From: an uncultured Bacteroidota bacterium
GTDB taxonomy: Bacteria > Bacteroidota > Bacteroidia > Chitinophagales > Chitinophagaceae
DNA: 6,527 nt
Direction of reading: 5' to 3'
Assembly (NCBI GenBank): GCA_903825095.1
Contig: CAIJZF010000334.1
Location: 1-6,527 of the forward strand
This document shows, one piece after another, positions 1 through 6,155 of this stretch (position 1 is its first letter; each line of letters opens with the position of its first letter). The position numbers were made by a program, and so were the translations under genes. Under the pieces are notes generated by a model. The model saw nothing but the letters and a program-made list of their open reading frames with translations. It was not told where the DNA came from and did no database searches.

Positions 1-304
1 CTTCACCATTACGGCCTAATGGCTTTGTAGTCATGACTGCTTTTTTATGTTTACAACATAGCATCACAGCAATTTCATGAATATTATTGGGAAGGGCAAT
101 ACATACCACATCCACATCGGGGTGGGAGATAGCTGCTTCCATATCGGTAGTCCAATGAGCACAACCATAATCTGCAGCAAACTTTGTGGCAGACTCTTCA
201 CGGCGAGCATAAATACTTACTACTTTATCTTTACTTCTATAACCTTGTAAAGCATCGGCGTAAAAACGCCCAATAAATCCTGCTCCTAACATTGCAATAC
301 GCAT
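1..304 (-). CDS. Gfo/Idh/MocA-family oxidoreductase, N-terminal part (runs off the window)
   Basis: This is the first 101 residues of a predicted NAD(P)-dependent sugar or polyol dehydrogenase-type enzyme, cut by the left window edge with no stop reached. The start ATG is at 304-302. A Rossmann beta-alpha-beta fold opens at once with MRIAMLGAGFIG, giving the dinucleotide-binding glycines G7, G9 and G12. An acidic or basic residue expected to select the cofactor ribose lies around the ARREES stretch (residues 33-38). LPNNIHEIAV (71-80) matches the family's conserved 'PN..H' segment, and TTKPLGRN (92-99) occupies the place of the usual EKP motif, with Thr93 where Glu is common. Lys94 and Pro95 are kept. 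Family membership is secure from these motifs. The substrate cannot be read because the C-terminal domain is missing. It lies 82 bases downstream of an MFS transporter on the same strand, which suggests joint uptake and oxidation or epimerisation of a sugar-like compound; this is inference. Confidence 0.88.
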   Translation of the reverse strand, partial: MRIAMLGAGFIGRFYADALQGYRSKDKVVSIYARREESATKFAADYGCAHWTTDMEAAISHPDVDVVCIALPNNIHEIAVMLCCKHKKAVMTTKPLGRNGE

Positions 305-386
305 CTTGAATAAATTTTAGTTTTATAATTGTTTTGTTTAAATACTTTTTTGTTTTTCCTTTTTTTAATTTTCTTTTTTTTAAATA
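305..386 (-). other. A/T-rich, purine-biased spacer between transporter and oxidoreductase
   Basis: The 82-base gap is very A/T rich. Its minus strand is a run of A and G between about 381 and 345, made of several A-tracts broken by single G or T. I see no TAnnTTTG promoter element and no hairpin in it, so read-through transcription from the transporter is plausible. An A-rich leader of this kind could aid ribosome loading in Bacteroidota, which make little use of Shine-Dalgarno pairing, but nothing here proves a function. Confidence 0.4.
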
Positions 387-1598
387 TTAGGAAACAACTG
401 CGGTTTCTTTTTTCTCTTTAAAAAATAAAATAAAGGCAATTAATACAGCGCCTGCAATGGCTGCAGGAACTAACCAAATACTTTGCCAATTGTGCTGGCT
501 TGCCCCGCTCACCGCATTGGCCACTTTATATTGGTCCACTACATGACCACTATACAATGTGCCTATATACATACCCACACCATAAGTAGCGAAGGTAAAT
601 AAGCCCTGTGCTGCGTTTTTAATTTTTTCGCCCGCTTTTTTCTCGGTGTACATATAGCCTGTTACAAAAAAGAAATCATAACAAACGCCATGTAAAATAA
701 TACCTGCATATAACATCCAGCTATGTTCCATATTGCCATAAGCAAAAAATACATAACGGAGTAACCAAGCACTAATGCCTAATATGAGCATATTTTTTAC
801 GCCCACTCTATTAAACATAAATGGAATGGCTAGAATGAATAAGGCCTCTGACATCTGACCCATGGTCATTTTACTAGCAGCATTTTCTAAACCTACTTCA
901 TTTAAAAAGGGATTCGCGAATCCATAATAAAATGAAAGAGGAATACAAATTAATATGGCTGATACGAAGAATATAAAAAACGATCTTGATTTAAATAAGA
1001 CAAAGGCGTCGGTGCCTAAGATAGAACCCACTGTTACTTTTTCTGCTTGTGCTTTAGGAGGTGTATTAGGAAGTGCGAAACTTAATAAACCTAAGAAGGC
1101 AGATACTGCAGCTGCTACATAAAATGTGCCCTCTGTTTTCTCAATACCTAATTGACCAATAACAATACCTGCTGCAATCCAACCTAAGGTACCAAATACG
1201 CGTATCCAAGGGAATTGCTTTCCAGGGTCGGTCATTTGAGCGAAGGCTACACTATTACTTAATGCAATAGTGGGCATGTATAATAAAGCGTATACTAAAA
1301 TAACCCAGTAAAAGTTTTCATTGTTAGCCTTAGTTGCATAAAAAAGTAAGGCAGCGCCTACAAAATGTAAAACACCCATTATTTTTTGTGCTGCAAAAAA
1401 ACGATCTGCAATCATTCCTACAAAAAAGGGACTGAAAATAGTGGCAATGGCTACCGCACTATAGGCAGCCCCAATATCAAGCCCTGTAGACTTTAAAATC
1501 TCACCCATATAAGTACCCATGGTCACATACCATGCGCCCCAAATATAATATTGTAGGAACATCATGGAGGATAGCATTACGCTAATTTTTGTTTTCAT
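387..1598 (-). CDS. MFS transporter, nucleoside:H+ symporter family (NupG/XapB-like)
   Basis: A 403-residue inner-membrane carrier with about 12 predicted helices (roughly residues 12-31, 43-63, 73-89, 97-118, 136-152, 158-177, 206-228, 248-263, 268-288, 294-315, 333-350, 374-394). The first half carries a loop 2-3 motif GMIADRF (61-67). The stretch WIRVFGTLGW (131-140) and LHGVCYDFFFVTGYMY (302-317) are characteristic of the nucleoside:H+ symporter (Nuc_H_symport) group. I chose the ATG at 1598, giving MKTKISVMLSSMMFLQYYIWGAW, because this is how family members begin. An in-frame TTG at 1634 would only add 12 atypical residues. The C-terminus is a short basic tail. Many Bacteroidota proteins of this family sit beside sugar oxidoreductases and isomerases and may carry sugars rather than nucleosides. 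With a Gfo/Idh/MocA gene following directly, the substrate should be left open. Confidence 0.87.
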   Translation of the reverse strand: MKTKISVMLSSMMFLQYYIWGAWYVTMGTYMGEILKSTGLDIGAAYSAVAIATIFSPFFVGMIADRFFAAQKIMGVLHFVGAALLFYATKANNENFYWVILVYALLYMPTIALSNSVAFAQMTDPGKQFPWIRVFGTLGWIAAGIVIGQLGIEKTEGTFYVAAAVSAFLGLLSFALPNTPPKAQAEKVTVGSILGTDAFVLFKSRSFFIFFVSAILICIPLSFYYGFANPFLNEVGLENAASKMTMGQMSEALFILAIPFMFNRVGVKNMLILGISAWLLRYVFFAYGNMEHSWMLYAGIILHGVCYDFFFVTGYMYTEKKAGEKIKNAAQGLFTFATYGVGMYIGTLYSGHVVDQYKVANAVSGASQHNWQSIWLVPAAIAGAVLIAFILFFKEKKETAVVS

Positions 1599-1703
1599 AT
1601 ATCGAGCTGTTTTAAGCGTATTCAATATACTCAAAAAATTGGAAAATTGCCTTTTAGCGCAAGAAAAAATGATGAAAAACCAATTAAAAAAATAGGTAGT
1701 TTT

Positions 1704-2870
1704 TTAAGCTTCTAAAGCCTGTAGTATGTCGGCTACAATATCTTCTTTATGTTCCAGCCCCACCGATATTCTAATTAAGCCATCGCTTATACTTACCGCA
1801 TCTCTTTCTGCTGGAGAAAGTTTTGCATGTGTTGTGCTAGCAGGGTGGGAGGCAATGCTTCTTGTGTCGCCTAAATTGGCAGTAAGCGATAACATTTTAA
1901 TATTATTTAAAAATTGACGGCCAGCTTCAATGCCACCTTTAATTTCAAAACATACTATACCACCTCCATTTTTCATTTGCTTTTTTGCTATAGCATAATG
2001 TGGGTGCGATGTTAAGAATGGATATTTTACAAAATTAATTTTTGAATGACCTTCTAATTTTTCAGCAACAAATAAGGCGTTACTGCAATGCCTTTCCATT
2101 CTCACTTCCAAAGTCTCTAAACTTTTGCTTAATACCCATGCATTGAAAGGAGATAATGAAGGACCAGTAGCGCGACAGAATAAATACATTTCATGAATTA
2201 AGTCCTTGCGACCAACAATGGCACCACCTAAAACACGGCCCTGCCCATCTATCCATTTAGTGGCTGAATGAATAACGATGTCTGCACCTAAGTCTATTGG
2301 GGTTTGACCAATGGGTGTTGCAAAACAATTATCTACATTTAAAATAATATTATGCTTTTTTGCAATGGCACTTACCATGGCAATATCAATCACTTCTAAT
2401 CCAGGATTTGTAGGGGTTTCTAAATAAATCATTTTGGTTTGAGGTGTAATGGCTGCTTCCCATTGAGCAGCAGTGGCATTCGCACTTACATAACTAAAAT
2501 CAATTCCATATTTAGGTAAGTACTTAGAAACTACTGTATGCGTACTTCCAAAAACTGAATCACAAGATAAAAGATGATCTCCTTTTTTTAATAAGGCCAT
2601 AAAAGATCCAAATACTGCACTCATTCCAGTAGCAGTGGCAAAGCCTGCTTCTGCATTTTCTAAAATACATAAACGGTCTACAAATTCTTGCACATTCGGA
2701 TTAGAAAAACGACTATAAATATTTACATCCGTTTCATCTGCAAAAGCAGCACGCATATCTTCTGCATTATCAAAACAAAAACTACTTGTTAGATACATAG
2801 GACTTGCATGTTCCCCCTCTGCAGTTCTAGGAATTTGTGTTCTTATTAATTTAGATTGCGTATGCTTCAT
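1704..2870 (-). CDS. metZ: O-acylhomoserine sulfhydrylase (MetZ-type, Cys/Met-metabolism PLP enzyme)
   Basis: A 388-residue cytoplasmic enzyme of the cystathionine gamma-synthase-like fold, predicted to make homocysteine from O-acylhomoserine and sulfide. Visible family landmarks are YSRFSNPN (52-59; Tyr and Arg bind the PLP phosphate of the neighbouring subunit), TATGMSA (79-85), ETPTNP (151-156), the pyridine-nitrogen aspartate in NVDNCFATP (Asp180), and the Schiff-base lysine Lys205 in HSATKWIDGQGRVLGG. Further on are SHPASTTH (341-348) and the substrate-carboxylate arginine Arg367 in IRISVGLE. The 'DGQGRVLGG' wording after the lysine is typical of MetZ rather than MetB or MetC. The start ATG is at 2870. 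It follows the OsmC gene after 59 bases and has no clear promoter of its own, so co-transcription is likely. metX, the preceding pathway step, lies just beyond and is transcribed divergently. Whether the acyl group is acetyl or succinyl cannot be decided here; cystathionine gamma-synthase activity is the main alternative. Confidence 0.9.
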   Translation of the reverse strand: MKHTQSKLIRTQIPRTAEGEHASPMYLTSSFCFDNAEDMRAAFADETDVNIYSRFSNPNVQEFVDRLCILENAEAGFATATGMSAVFGSFMALLKKGDHLLSCDSVFGSTHTVVSKYLPKYGIDFSYVSANATAAQWEAAITPQTKMIYLETPTNPGLEVIDIAMVSAIAKKHNIILNVDNCFATPIGQTPIDLGADIVIHSATKWIDGQGRVLGGAIVGRKDLIHEMYLFCRATGPSLSPFNAWVLSKSLETLEVRMERHCSNALFVAEKLEGHSKINFVKYPFLTSHPHYAIAKKQMKNGGGIVCFEIKGGIEAGRQFLNNIKMLSLTANLGDTRSIASHPASTTHAKLSPAERDAVSISDGLIRISVGLEHKEDIVADILQALEA

Positions 2871-2920
2871 ACAAATAATTTTATGTGCTAAATCTTTTTC
2901 AATTTATTTCTATCTAATTC

Positions 2921-2940
2921 TATCTTATCTTATCCTATCT
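2921..2940. repeat. Short tandem pentanucleotide repeat across the osmC stop codon
   Basis: Four consecutive 5-bp units read TATCT, TATCT, TATCC, TATCT on the plus strand, and a further TATCT lies at 2911-2915. The OsmC stop codon (2932-2930) falls inside the array. Gain or loss of one unit would change only the last one or two residues, because the shifted registers also reach stop codons quickly. It is probably a neutral low-complexity tract. Confidence 0.7.
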
Positions 2941-3349
2941 CCACTTCCCAACTAATCACAGCGCCAGCTGCTCTTAAAGTAGCTGCTACAGAACAATATT
3001 TATCTATGGACAAAGCGCAAGCTTTTTCTGCTTTCTCTTTGGTCATGGTTCCTTTGAATTTGAAAATAATATGAACGGTGGTCCATAAAGCAGGTTCTTT
3101 TCCTGTTTCACGTTCTCCATCAATAACCATTTCAAAAAATTCAATGGTTTCTTTTTGTTTATTTAATATCATAACAATATCTACACCGCTGCAGGCACCT
3201 AATGCACTCAATAAAGTTTGCATAGGTCTAAGTCCTGTGCCATGGCCTCCCTGGTCAACGGGAATGTCCAACCTCATGTGATTATGGGCTTCGTCCACTG
3301 CATTAAAAGCGAATCCATCATTCATCCTTGTCACAACCATCCTAGCCAT
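2930..3349 (-). CDS. OsmC/Ohr-family thiol protein (predicted peroxide reductase)
   Basis: A 139-residue cytoplasmic protein of the OsmC-like superfamily, whose members use a pair of cysteines to reduce organic hydroperoxides. The two expected cysteines are Cys53 in LLSALGACSGVD and Cys119 in IDKYCSVAATLR, and there is an extra Cys111. The segment GTGLRPMQTLLSALGAC (37-53) is the usual 'P..LL..ALG.C' helix start. Length fits the family (about 135-145). The layout resembles the YhfA-like OsmC branch more than Ohr, but this is a judgement by eye. I chose ATG at 3349 (MARMVVTR). An in-frame TTG at 3388 would add 13 residues but would sit practically at the transcription start predicted from the -7 element at 3404-3397. 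A second Met at 3340 is also possible. It is first in the leftward transcript, followed by metZ after 59 bases. A role in thiol or sulfide chemistry linked to methionine synthesis is suggested only by position. Confidence 0.86.
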   Translation of the reverse strand: MARMVVTRMNDGFAFNAVDEAHNHMRLDIPVDQGGHGTGLRPMQTLLSALGACSGVDIVMILNKQKETIEFFEMVIDGERETGKEPALWTTVHIIFKFKGTMTKEKAEKACALSIDKYCSVAATLRAAGAVISWEVEIG

Positions 3350-3396
3350 AAAATAATAATTGTTAGTTAATTGAAATATAAATTCCAATGAATATG

Positions 3397-3404
3397 CAAA
3401 TGTA
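3397..3404 (-). promoter_or_regulatory. Predicted -7 element of the osmC-metZ transcript
   Basis: The minus strand reads TACATTTG from 3404 to 3397, an exact match to the Bacteroidota -7 consensus TAnnTTTG. No TTTG is found at the usual -33 spacing, so the element is weaker than ideal. A transcript would begin near 3390 and give a leader of about 40 nucleotides to the ATG at 3349, which favours that start over the TTG at 3388. Confidence 0.5.
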
Positions 3405-3418
3405 ATTCAAATAGATAG

Positions 3419-3426
3419 TTACTTTG
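3419..3426 (+). promoter_or_regulatory. Predicted -7 element of the metX transcript
   Basis: TTACTTTG matches TAnnTTTG at seven of eight positions and is followed by C, as is common in Bacteroidota. No -33 TTTG is seen. Transcription would start near 3433, about 10 bases before the metX ATG, leaving no room for a leader riboswitch. The position where its -33 contact would fall overlaps the -7 element of the opposite promoter. Confidence 0.45.
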
Positions 3427-3443
3427 CATTAGAATTCGAAAAA

Positions 3444-4466
3444 ATGGAGCCAAAGATCTATAAATATCAAAGTGCTTTTACCCTAGAATGTGGGGTGAGC
3501 CTGCCTAAGCTAACCATTGCCTATCATACTTATGGGACTTATAGCCCGGGTAAGAAGGTGGCCTGGGTATGTCATGCGCTTACCGCGAATTCCGATGCTG
3601 CCGATTGGTGGAAGGGTTTAGTAGGCGAGGGGGCCATTATTAATCCAACTGATTATTATATTGTTTGTGCAAATATTATTGGTTCATGTTATGGTTCTAC
3701 AGGGCCATTAAGCGCTGAGACAATTGGCACCGATATTAGTTTTGATAATTTCCCTACTGTGACTATTCGCGATATGGTGAAGGCGCATATTTTATTAAGA
3801 ACACATTTAAGTATTGAATCAATTGACTTATTATTAGGGGGAAGTATGGGTGGCTATCAAGCATTAGAGTGGGCAATTTACGAGCCTGCCGTTATTAAAA
3901 AAATGTTCCTGATTGCCACTTCTCCTTCAGAAAGTGCATGGGGTGTAGCTGTGCATACTGCGCAACGTTTGGCTATTGAAGCCGATTGCACATGGAAAGA
4001 ACCTACAACCAATGCTGGCGCAAAGGGATTGAAAGCAGCAAGAGCCATTGGTATGTTAACTTATCGCAATTATGGTATTTATCAAGAAAAACAAACCGAC
4101 GAGGATCCTGAAAAAATAGATAATTTTAAAGCCTCTTCTTATATCAATTACCAAGGTGATAAATTAGTAAGCAGGTTCAATGCTTATAGTTATTGGTTAC
4201 TCACTAAGTCAATGGATAGTCATCACTTAGCGCGAAAAAGAGGCGGTGATTTAATTAAAACATTAGGCACTATTCAAACCCCCACTTTTATAATGGGAAT
4301 TAACAGCGATATCTTATGCCCCTTAGACGAACAACGTTTTATGGAACAACATATGCCTAATGCCACTTTAGTAGCTATTGATTCAGTATATGGCCATGAT
4401 GGATTTATAATTGAATCTGTTCAAATTACCGCCCATTTAAAAGCATGGTTGGCAAAACAAGTTTAA
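3444..4466 (+). CDS. metX: Homoserine O-acyltransferase (MetX, probably acetyl-CoA-dependent)
   Basis: A 340-residue cytoplasmic alpha/beta-hydrolase-fold enzyme that transfers an acyl group from acyl-CoA to the hydroxyl of homoserine, the committing step of methionine synthesis. The nucleophile elbow is LLLGGSMGG with Ser134. The other triad members are Asp289 in NSDILCP and His318 in YGHDGF. Other MetX signatures are CHALTANSDAADWW (43-56, the oxyanion-hole loop), NIIGSCYGSTGP (77-88) and NFPTVTIRDMV (102-112). Length is slightly below the common 350-380 residues, with no missing motif. MetX proteins can use acetyl- or succinyl-CoA and I cannot assign this one firmly from single residues; acetyl is the usual state in this phylum. 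It is transcribed away from osmC-metZ, whose MetZ would consume its product. The gene for a small membrane protein follows after 22 bases. The start ATG at 3444 follows the A-rich context typical of the phylum. Confidence 0.93.
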   Translation: MEPKIYKYQSAFTLECGVSLPKLTIAYHTYGTYSPGKKVAWVCHALTANSDAADWWKGLVGEGAIINPTDYYIVCANIIGSCYGSTGPLSAETIGTDISFDNFPTVTIRDMVKAHILLRTHLSIESIDLLLGGSMGGYQALEWAIYEPAVIKKMFLIATSPSESAWGVAVHTAQRLAIEADCTWKEPTTNAGAKGLKAARAIGMLTYRNYGIYQEKQTDEDPEKIDNFKASSYINYQGDKLVSRFNAYSYWLLTKSMDSHHLARKRGGDLIKTLGTIQTPTFIMGINSDILCPLDEQRFMEQHMPNATLVAIDSVYGHDGFIIESVQITAHLKAWLAKQV

Positions 4467-4488
4467 CTAACTTTATTAAAAGAAACCT

Positions 4489-4668
4489 ATGAAATTTTTA
4501 AGACAAATTGGGGAGTACTTATTTATAGTAAAGCGTGATCCGAATCAAGAAAGAACAGGTATGATGAAGGCTATGCATGGCATGAATCGCTTATCCTTAT
4601 TAATGTTTATAGTATCATTGTTAGTGATGCTATTTAAATTTCTAATCATTCCTTTTTTTAGAAAATAA
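4489..4668 (+). CDS. Small single-helix membrane protein, DUF6728-like
   Basis: A 59-residue protein starting at ATG 4489 and ending at TAA 4666-4668. It has a charged N-terminal part, MKFLRQIGEYLFIVKRDPNQERT (1-23), then a short GMMKAMHGMNRLS stretch, one hydrophobic helix (about 36-56), and a basic tail, FRK. The pattern 'R.i.eYL...KrDP...r...mkaMHgmNrlSlLmF' is one I recall from small Bacteroidota proteins classed as DUF6728. No function is known to me. The gene lies 22 bases after metX on the same strand with no terminator or promoter between them, so it probably rides on the metX transcript. The helix position and basic flanks predict an inner-membrane anchor with a cytoplasmic N-terminus. 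The coding assignment is supported by the clean start, fit to the family and position before a hairpin and T-tract. The DUF name is from memory. Confidence 0.75.
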   Translation: MKFLRQIGEYLFIVKRDPNQERTGMMKAMHGMNRLSLLMFIVSLLVMLFKFLIIPFFRK

Positions 4669-4687
4669 GTAAAGCTTTCTTAAATGG

Positions 4688-4734
4688 CTAATTAAAGCTG
4701 GCTAACCAGCAAATTAGACTAGCTTATTTTTTTT
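4688..4734 (+). terminator. Hairpin with T-tract between convergent metX and lpxB transcripts
   Basis: CTAATT (4688-4693) pairs with AATTAG (4712-4717), and GCTGG (4697-4701) pairs with CCAGC (4706-4710) around a CTAA loop. The small internal loop is AAA against A. Eight Ts follow at 4727-4734, nine bases after the stem. An additional outer pairing of AAGCT (4672-4676) with AGCTT (4721-4725) would bring the T-tract almost next to the structure. The T-tract overlaps the last codons of lpxB on the other strand. It would end the metX-small protein transcript; leftward termination for lpxB is less convincing because no T-tract follows in that direction. Confidence 0.5.
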
Positions 4735-5839
4735 GAATGGTCTCCATGATAATCTCAGCAGCGACATCTGTAGCCTTCTCGCCGGTCATGAGTATTTCTT
4801 TTAAACTAGCATAATCGGCGCTTATTTGATTTTGCGTTTTGCTATGCTCTAACAACTTTGTTAATTCCAATACTAAATTATTTGTATTTAATTCGTCTTG
4901 AATTAATTCTTTCACCACTTCTTTTTCCATGATTAAATTCACTAGCGCGATAAATTTAATTTTCACAAAAAATTTCGCAAGTGCGTAAGTAATAGGGCTT
5001 CCTTTATAACATACCACCTGAGGTATATTTAATAAGGCTGTTTCTAAAGTAGCCGTGCCACTAGTGACCAGAGCTGCCTTACTATGTTGTAATAATGCAT
5101 AAGTACTTGCTTTTACAACATGTACATTTAGTTGAGGGCTAATTAAACTATTAAACCATTCGTCATTTATACCCGGTGCCTGAGCCACTACAAATTGATA
5201 AGCTGGAAAATGAATAGCCACGCTTAACATAATGGGCAGTTTCTTTTCTATTTCTTGCTTTCTGCTGCCTGGTAAAAGTGCTATAATATTTTGACCTTGC
5301 AAACTAGGCAAGGGGTGTGCTAAATTATTTTGAGCTGCTACGACTTCCATTAAGGGATGTCCCACATAATCTACTTCCCAATCCCATCTATCTTTAAAAT
5401 ATTTTTTCTCAAAAGGAAGAATGCATAATAACCTGTCAATGCTTGCACGCATGGCAGGCACTCTATTTTCTTTCCAAGCCCAAACTTGTGGTGCAATAAA
5501 GTAAACCACTTTTATTTTTTCTTGTTTGGCCCATTTAGCTATTCTTAAATTAAAGCCAGGGTAATCAATACAAATAAGTACATCTGGCGCAAAGGCTTTA
5601 ATATCTTTTTTACAAAAACGAATATTATTTAAAATAGTAGAAAGGTTTGAAACCACTTCCGCAAAGCCCATATAGGCTAGGTCTCTATAATGTTTTACTA
5701 ATTCGCCACCAGCTGCTTGCATGAGTTCGCCACCCCAGCACTTAATTTCAGCATGCTGATCCATTGACTTAATTGATTTAATTAAGTTGGCTCCGTGTAA
5801 GTCTCCACTGGCTTCTCCAGCAATGATATAATATTTCAT
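4724..5839 (-). CDS. lpxB: Lipid-A-disaccharide synthase
   Basis: A 371-residue GT19 glycosyltransferase that joins UDP-2,3-diacylglucosamine to lipid X to form the lipid A disaccharide, working peripherally on the cytoplasmic face of the inner membrane. Motifs in order: AGEASGDLHGA (7-17), CIDYPGFN (90-97, with Asp92 at the place of the catalytic aspartate), APQVWAWKENR (116-126), GHPLME (160-165), LLPGSRKQEI (188-197), VTSGTATLETAL (258-269) and VNLIMEKEVVKELIQ (300-314). These are the diagnostic LpxB blocks and the length is typical. The start ATG at 5839 directly abuts the TAA of the upstream gene with no intervening base, indicating translational coupling. It is the last gene of the surE-small membrane protein-lpxB unit. 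It implies that the organism has an LPS or lipooligosaccharide outer membrane. Confidence 0.96.
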   Translation of the reverse strand: MKYYIIAGEASGDLHGANLIKSIKSMDQHAEIKCWGGELMQAAGGELVKHYRDLAYMGFAEVVSNLSTILNNIRFCKKDIKAFAPDVLICIDYPGFNLRIAKWAKQEKIKVVYFIAPQVWAWKENRVPAMRASIDRLLCILPFEKKYFKDRWDWEVDYVGHPLMEVVAAQNNLAHPLPSLQGQNIIALLPGSRKQEIEKKLPIMLSVAIHFPAYQFVVAQAPGINDEWFNSLISPQLNVHVVKASTYALLQHSKAALVTSGTATLETALLNIPQVVCYKGSPITYALAKFFVKIKFIALVNLIMEKEVVKELIQDELNTNNLVLELTKLLEHSKTQNQISADYASLKEILMTGEKATDVAAEIIMETIQKK

Positions 5840-6133
5840 TTATAAAAACCATTTACACGCAATGGCAATGATTGCGTAAATACAAGTCGTAAAAAATATT
5901 CCTTTAGCCGTTTTGTCTTTTTGCTTTTGAAAAAAATAAGTAAGTACCACGCCATTTATAAGTAAAGAGATGCTTATCATGGCAGAGAGTAACGACTTTT
6001 GTTGATTCAATAGTTCTAAGAATTCTTGAACCGTAAATAAACTAAACCTGTATTCATAGAATCCGAAGAAACCTAGAAAGGGCATGAGTAAACCTATCAA
6101 TACTCCTACAATATAATTATCTGTACGCATCAT
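5840..6133 (-). CDS. Three-helix membrane protein of unknown function
   Basis: A 97-residue hydrophobic protein I cannot assign to a named family. Three membrane helices are visible, at about residues 7-25 (IVGVLIGLLMPFLGFFGFY), 48-68 (LLSAMISISLLINGVVLTYFF) and 78-96 (GIFFTTCIYAIIAIACKWF). A mildly polar loop follows helix 1 (VQEFLELLNQQKS) and a strongly basic one follows helix 2 (QKQKDKTAKG); the latter predicts the second loop is cytoplasmic. There are two adjacent Met codons at the start (6133 and 6130) and either could be used. Spacing to surE is 22 bases and the stop codon touches the lpxB start, so it is surely co-expressed with lpxB. The position suggests, without proof, a part in envelope or lipid A biogenesis. 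The fit of frame, operon spacing and helix pattern makes it a real gene. Confidence 0.8.
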   Translation of the reverse strand: MMRTDNYIVGVLIGLLMPFLGFFGFYEYRFSLFTVQEFLELLNQQKSLLSAMISISLLINGVVLTYFFQKQKDKTAKGIFFTTCIYAIIAIACKWFL

Positions 6134-6155
6134 TTTAAATTATATTCAGTTGAAA

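Larger units (their letters stand above)
3394..3429. promoter_or_regulatory. Perfect 7-bp inverted repeat in the osmC/metX divergent promoter region
   Basis: ATGCAAA at 3394-3400 is mirrored by TTTGCAT at 3423-3429, with a 22-bp A/T-rich spacer. Each arm contains the TTTG core of one of the two divergent -7-like elements, so the symmetry may simply come from two similar promoters placed back to back. Alternatively it could be an operator for a dimeric regulator covering both. It lies within the only 94 bp separating the two start codons. Confidence 0.5.

Noticed and set aside
1599..1634. TTG start adding 12 residues to the MFS transporter
   Set aside because: The family normally begins at the MKTKISVM segment, which has its own ATG at 1598; the extension is not hydrophobic and matches nothing known.
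1726..1917. Open frame of 63 codons on the plus strand inside metZ
   Set aside because: It lies wholly opposite the conserved C-terminal part of MetZ, has no start context or recognisable motif, and is a by-product of the real gene's codon pattern.
3078..3281. Open frame of 67 codons on the plus strand inside osmC
   Set aside because: It is antisense to the conserved cysteine-containing core of OsmC and its translation shows no plausible protein.
3350..3388. TTG start adding 13 residues to the OsmC protein
   Set aside because: It would lie at the predicted transcription start, and the ATG at 3349 gives a normal family length.
3350..3443. SAM riboswitch in front of metX
   Set aside because: Such riboswitches are known upstream of methionine genes, but the intergenic region is 94 bp, is occupied by two promoter-like elements, and leaves a leader of only about 10 bases; no pseudoknot-like pairing was seen.
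1704..4466. Mismatch between a 'succinyl' MetZ and an 'acetyl' MetX
   Set aside because: The labels come from family naming. Both families include members using either acyl group, so no real pathway conflict can be claimed.
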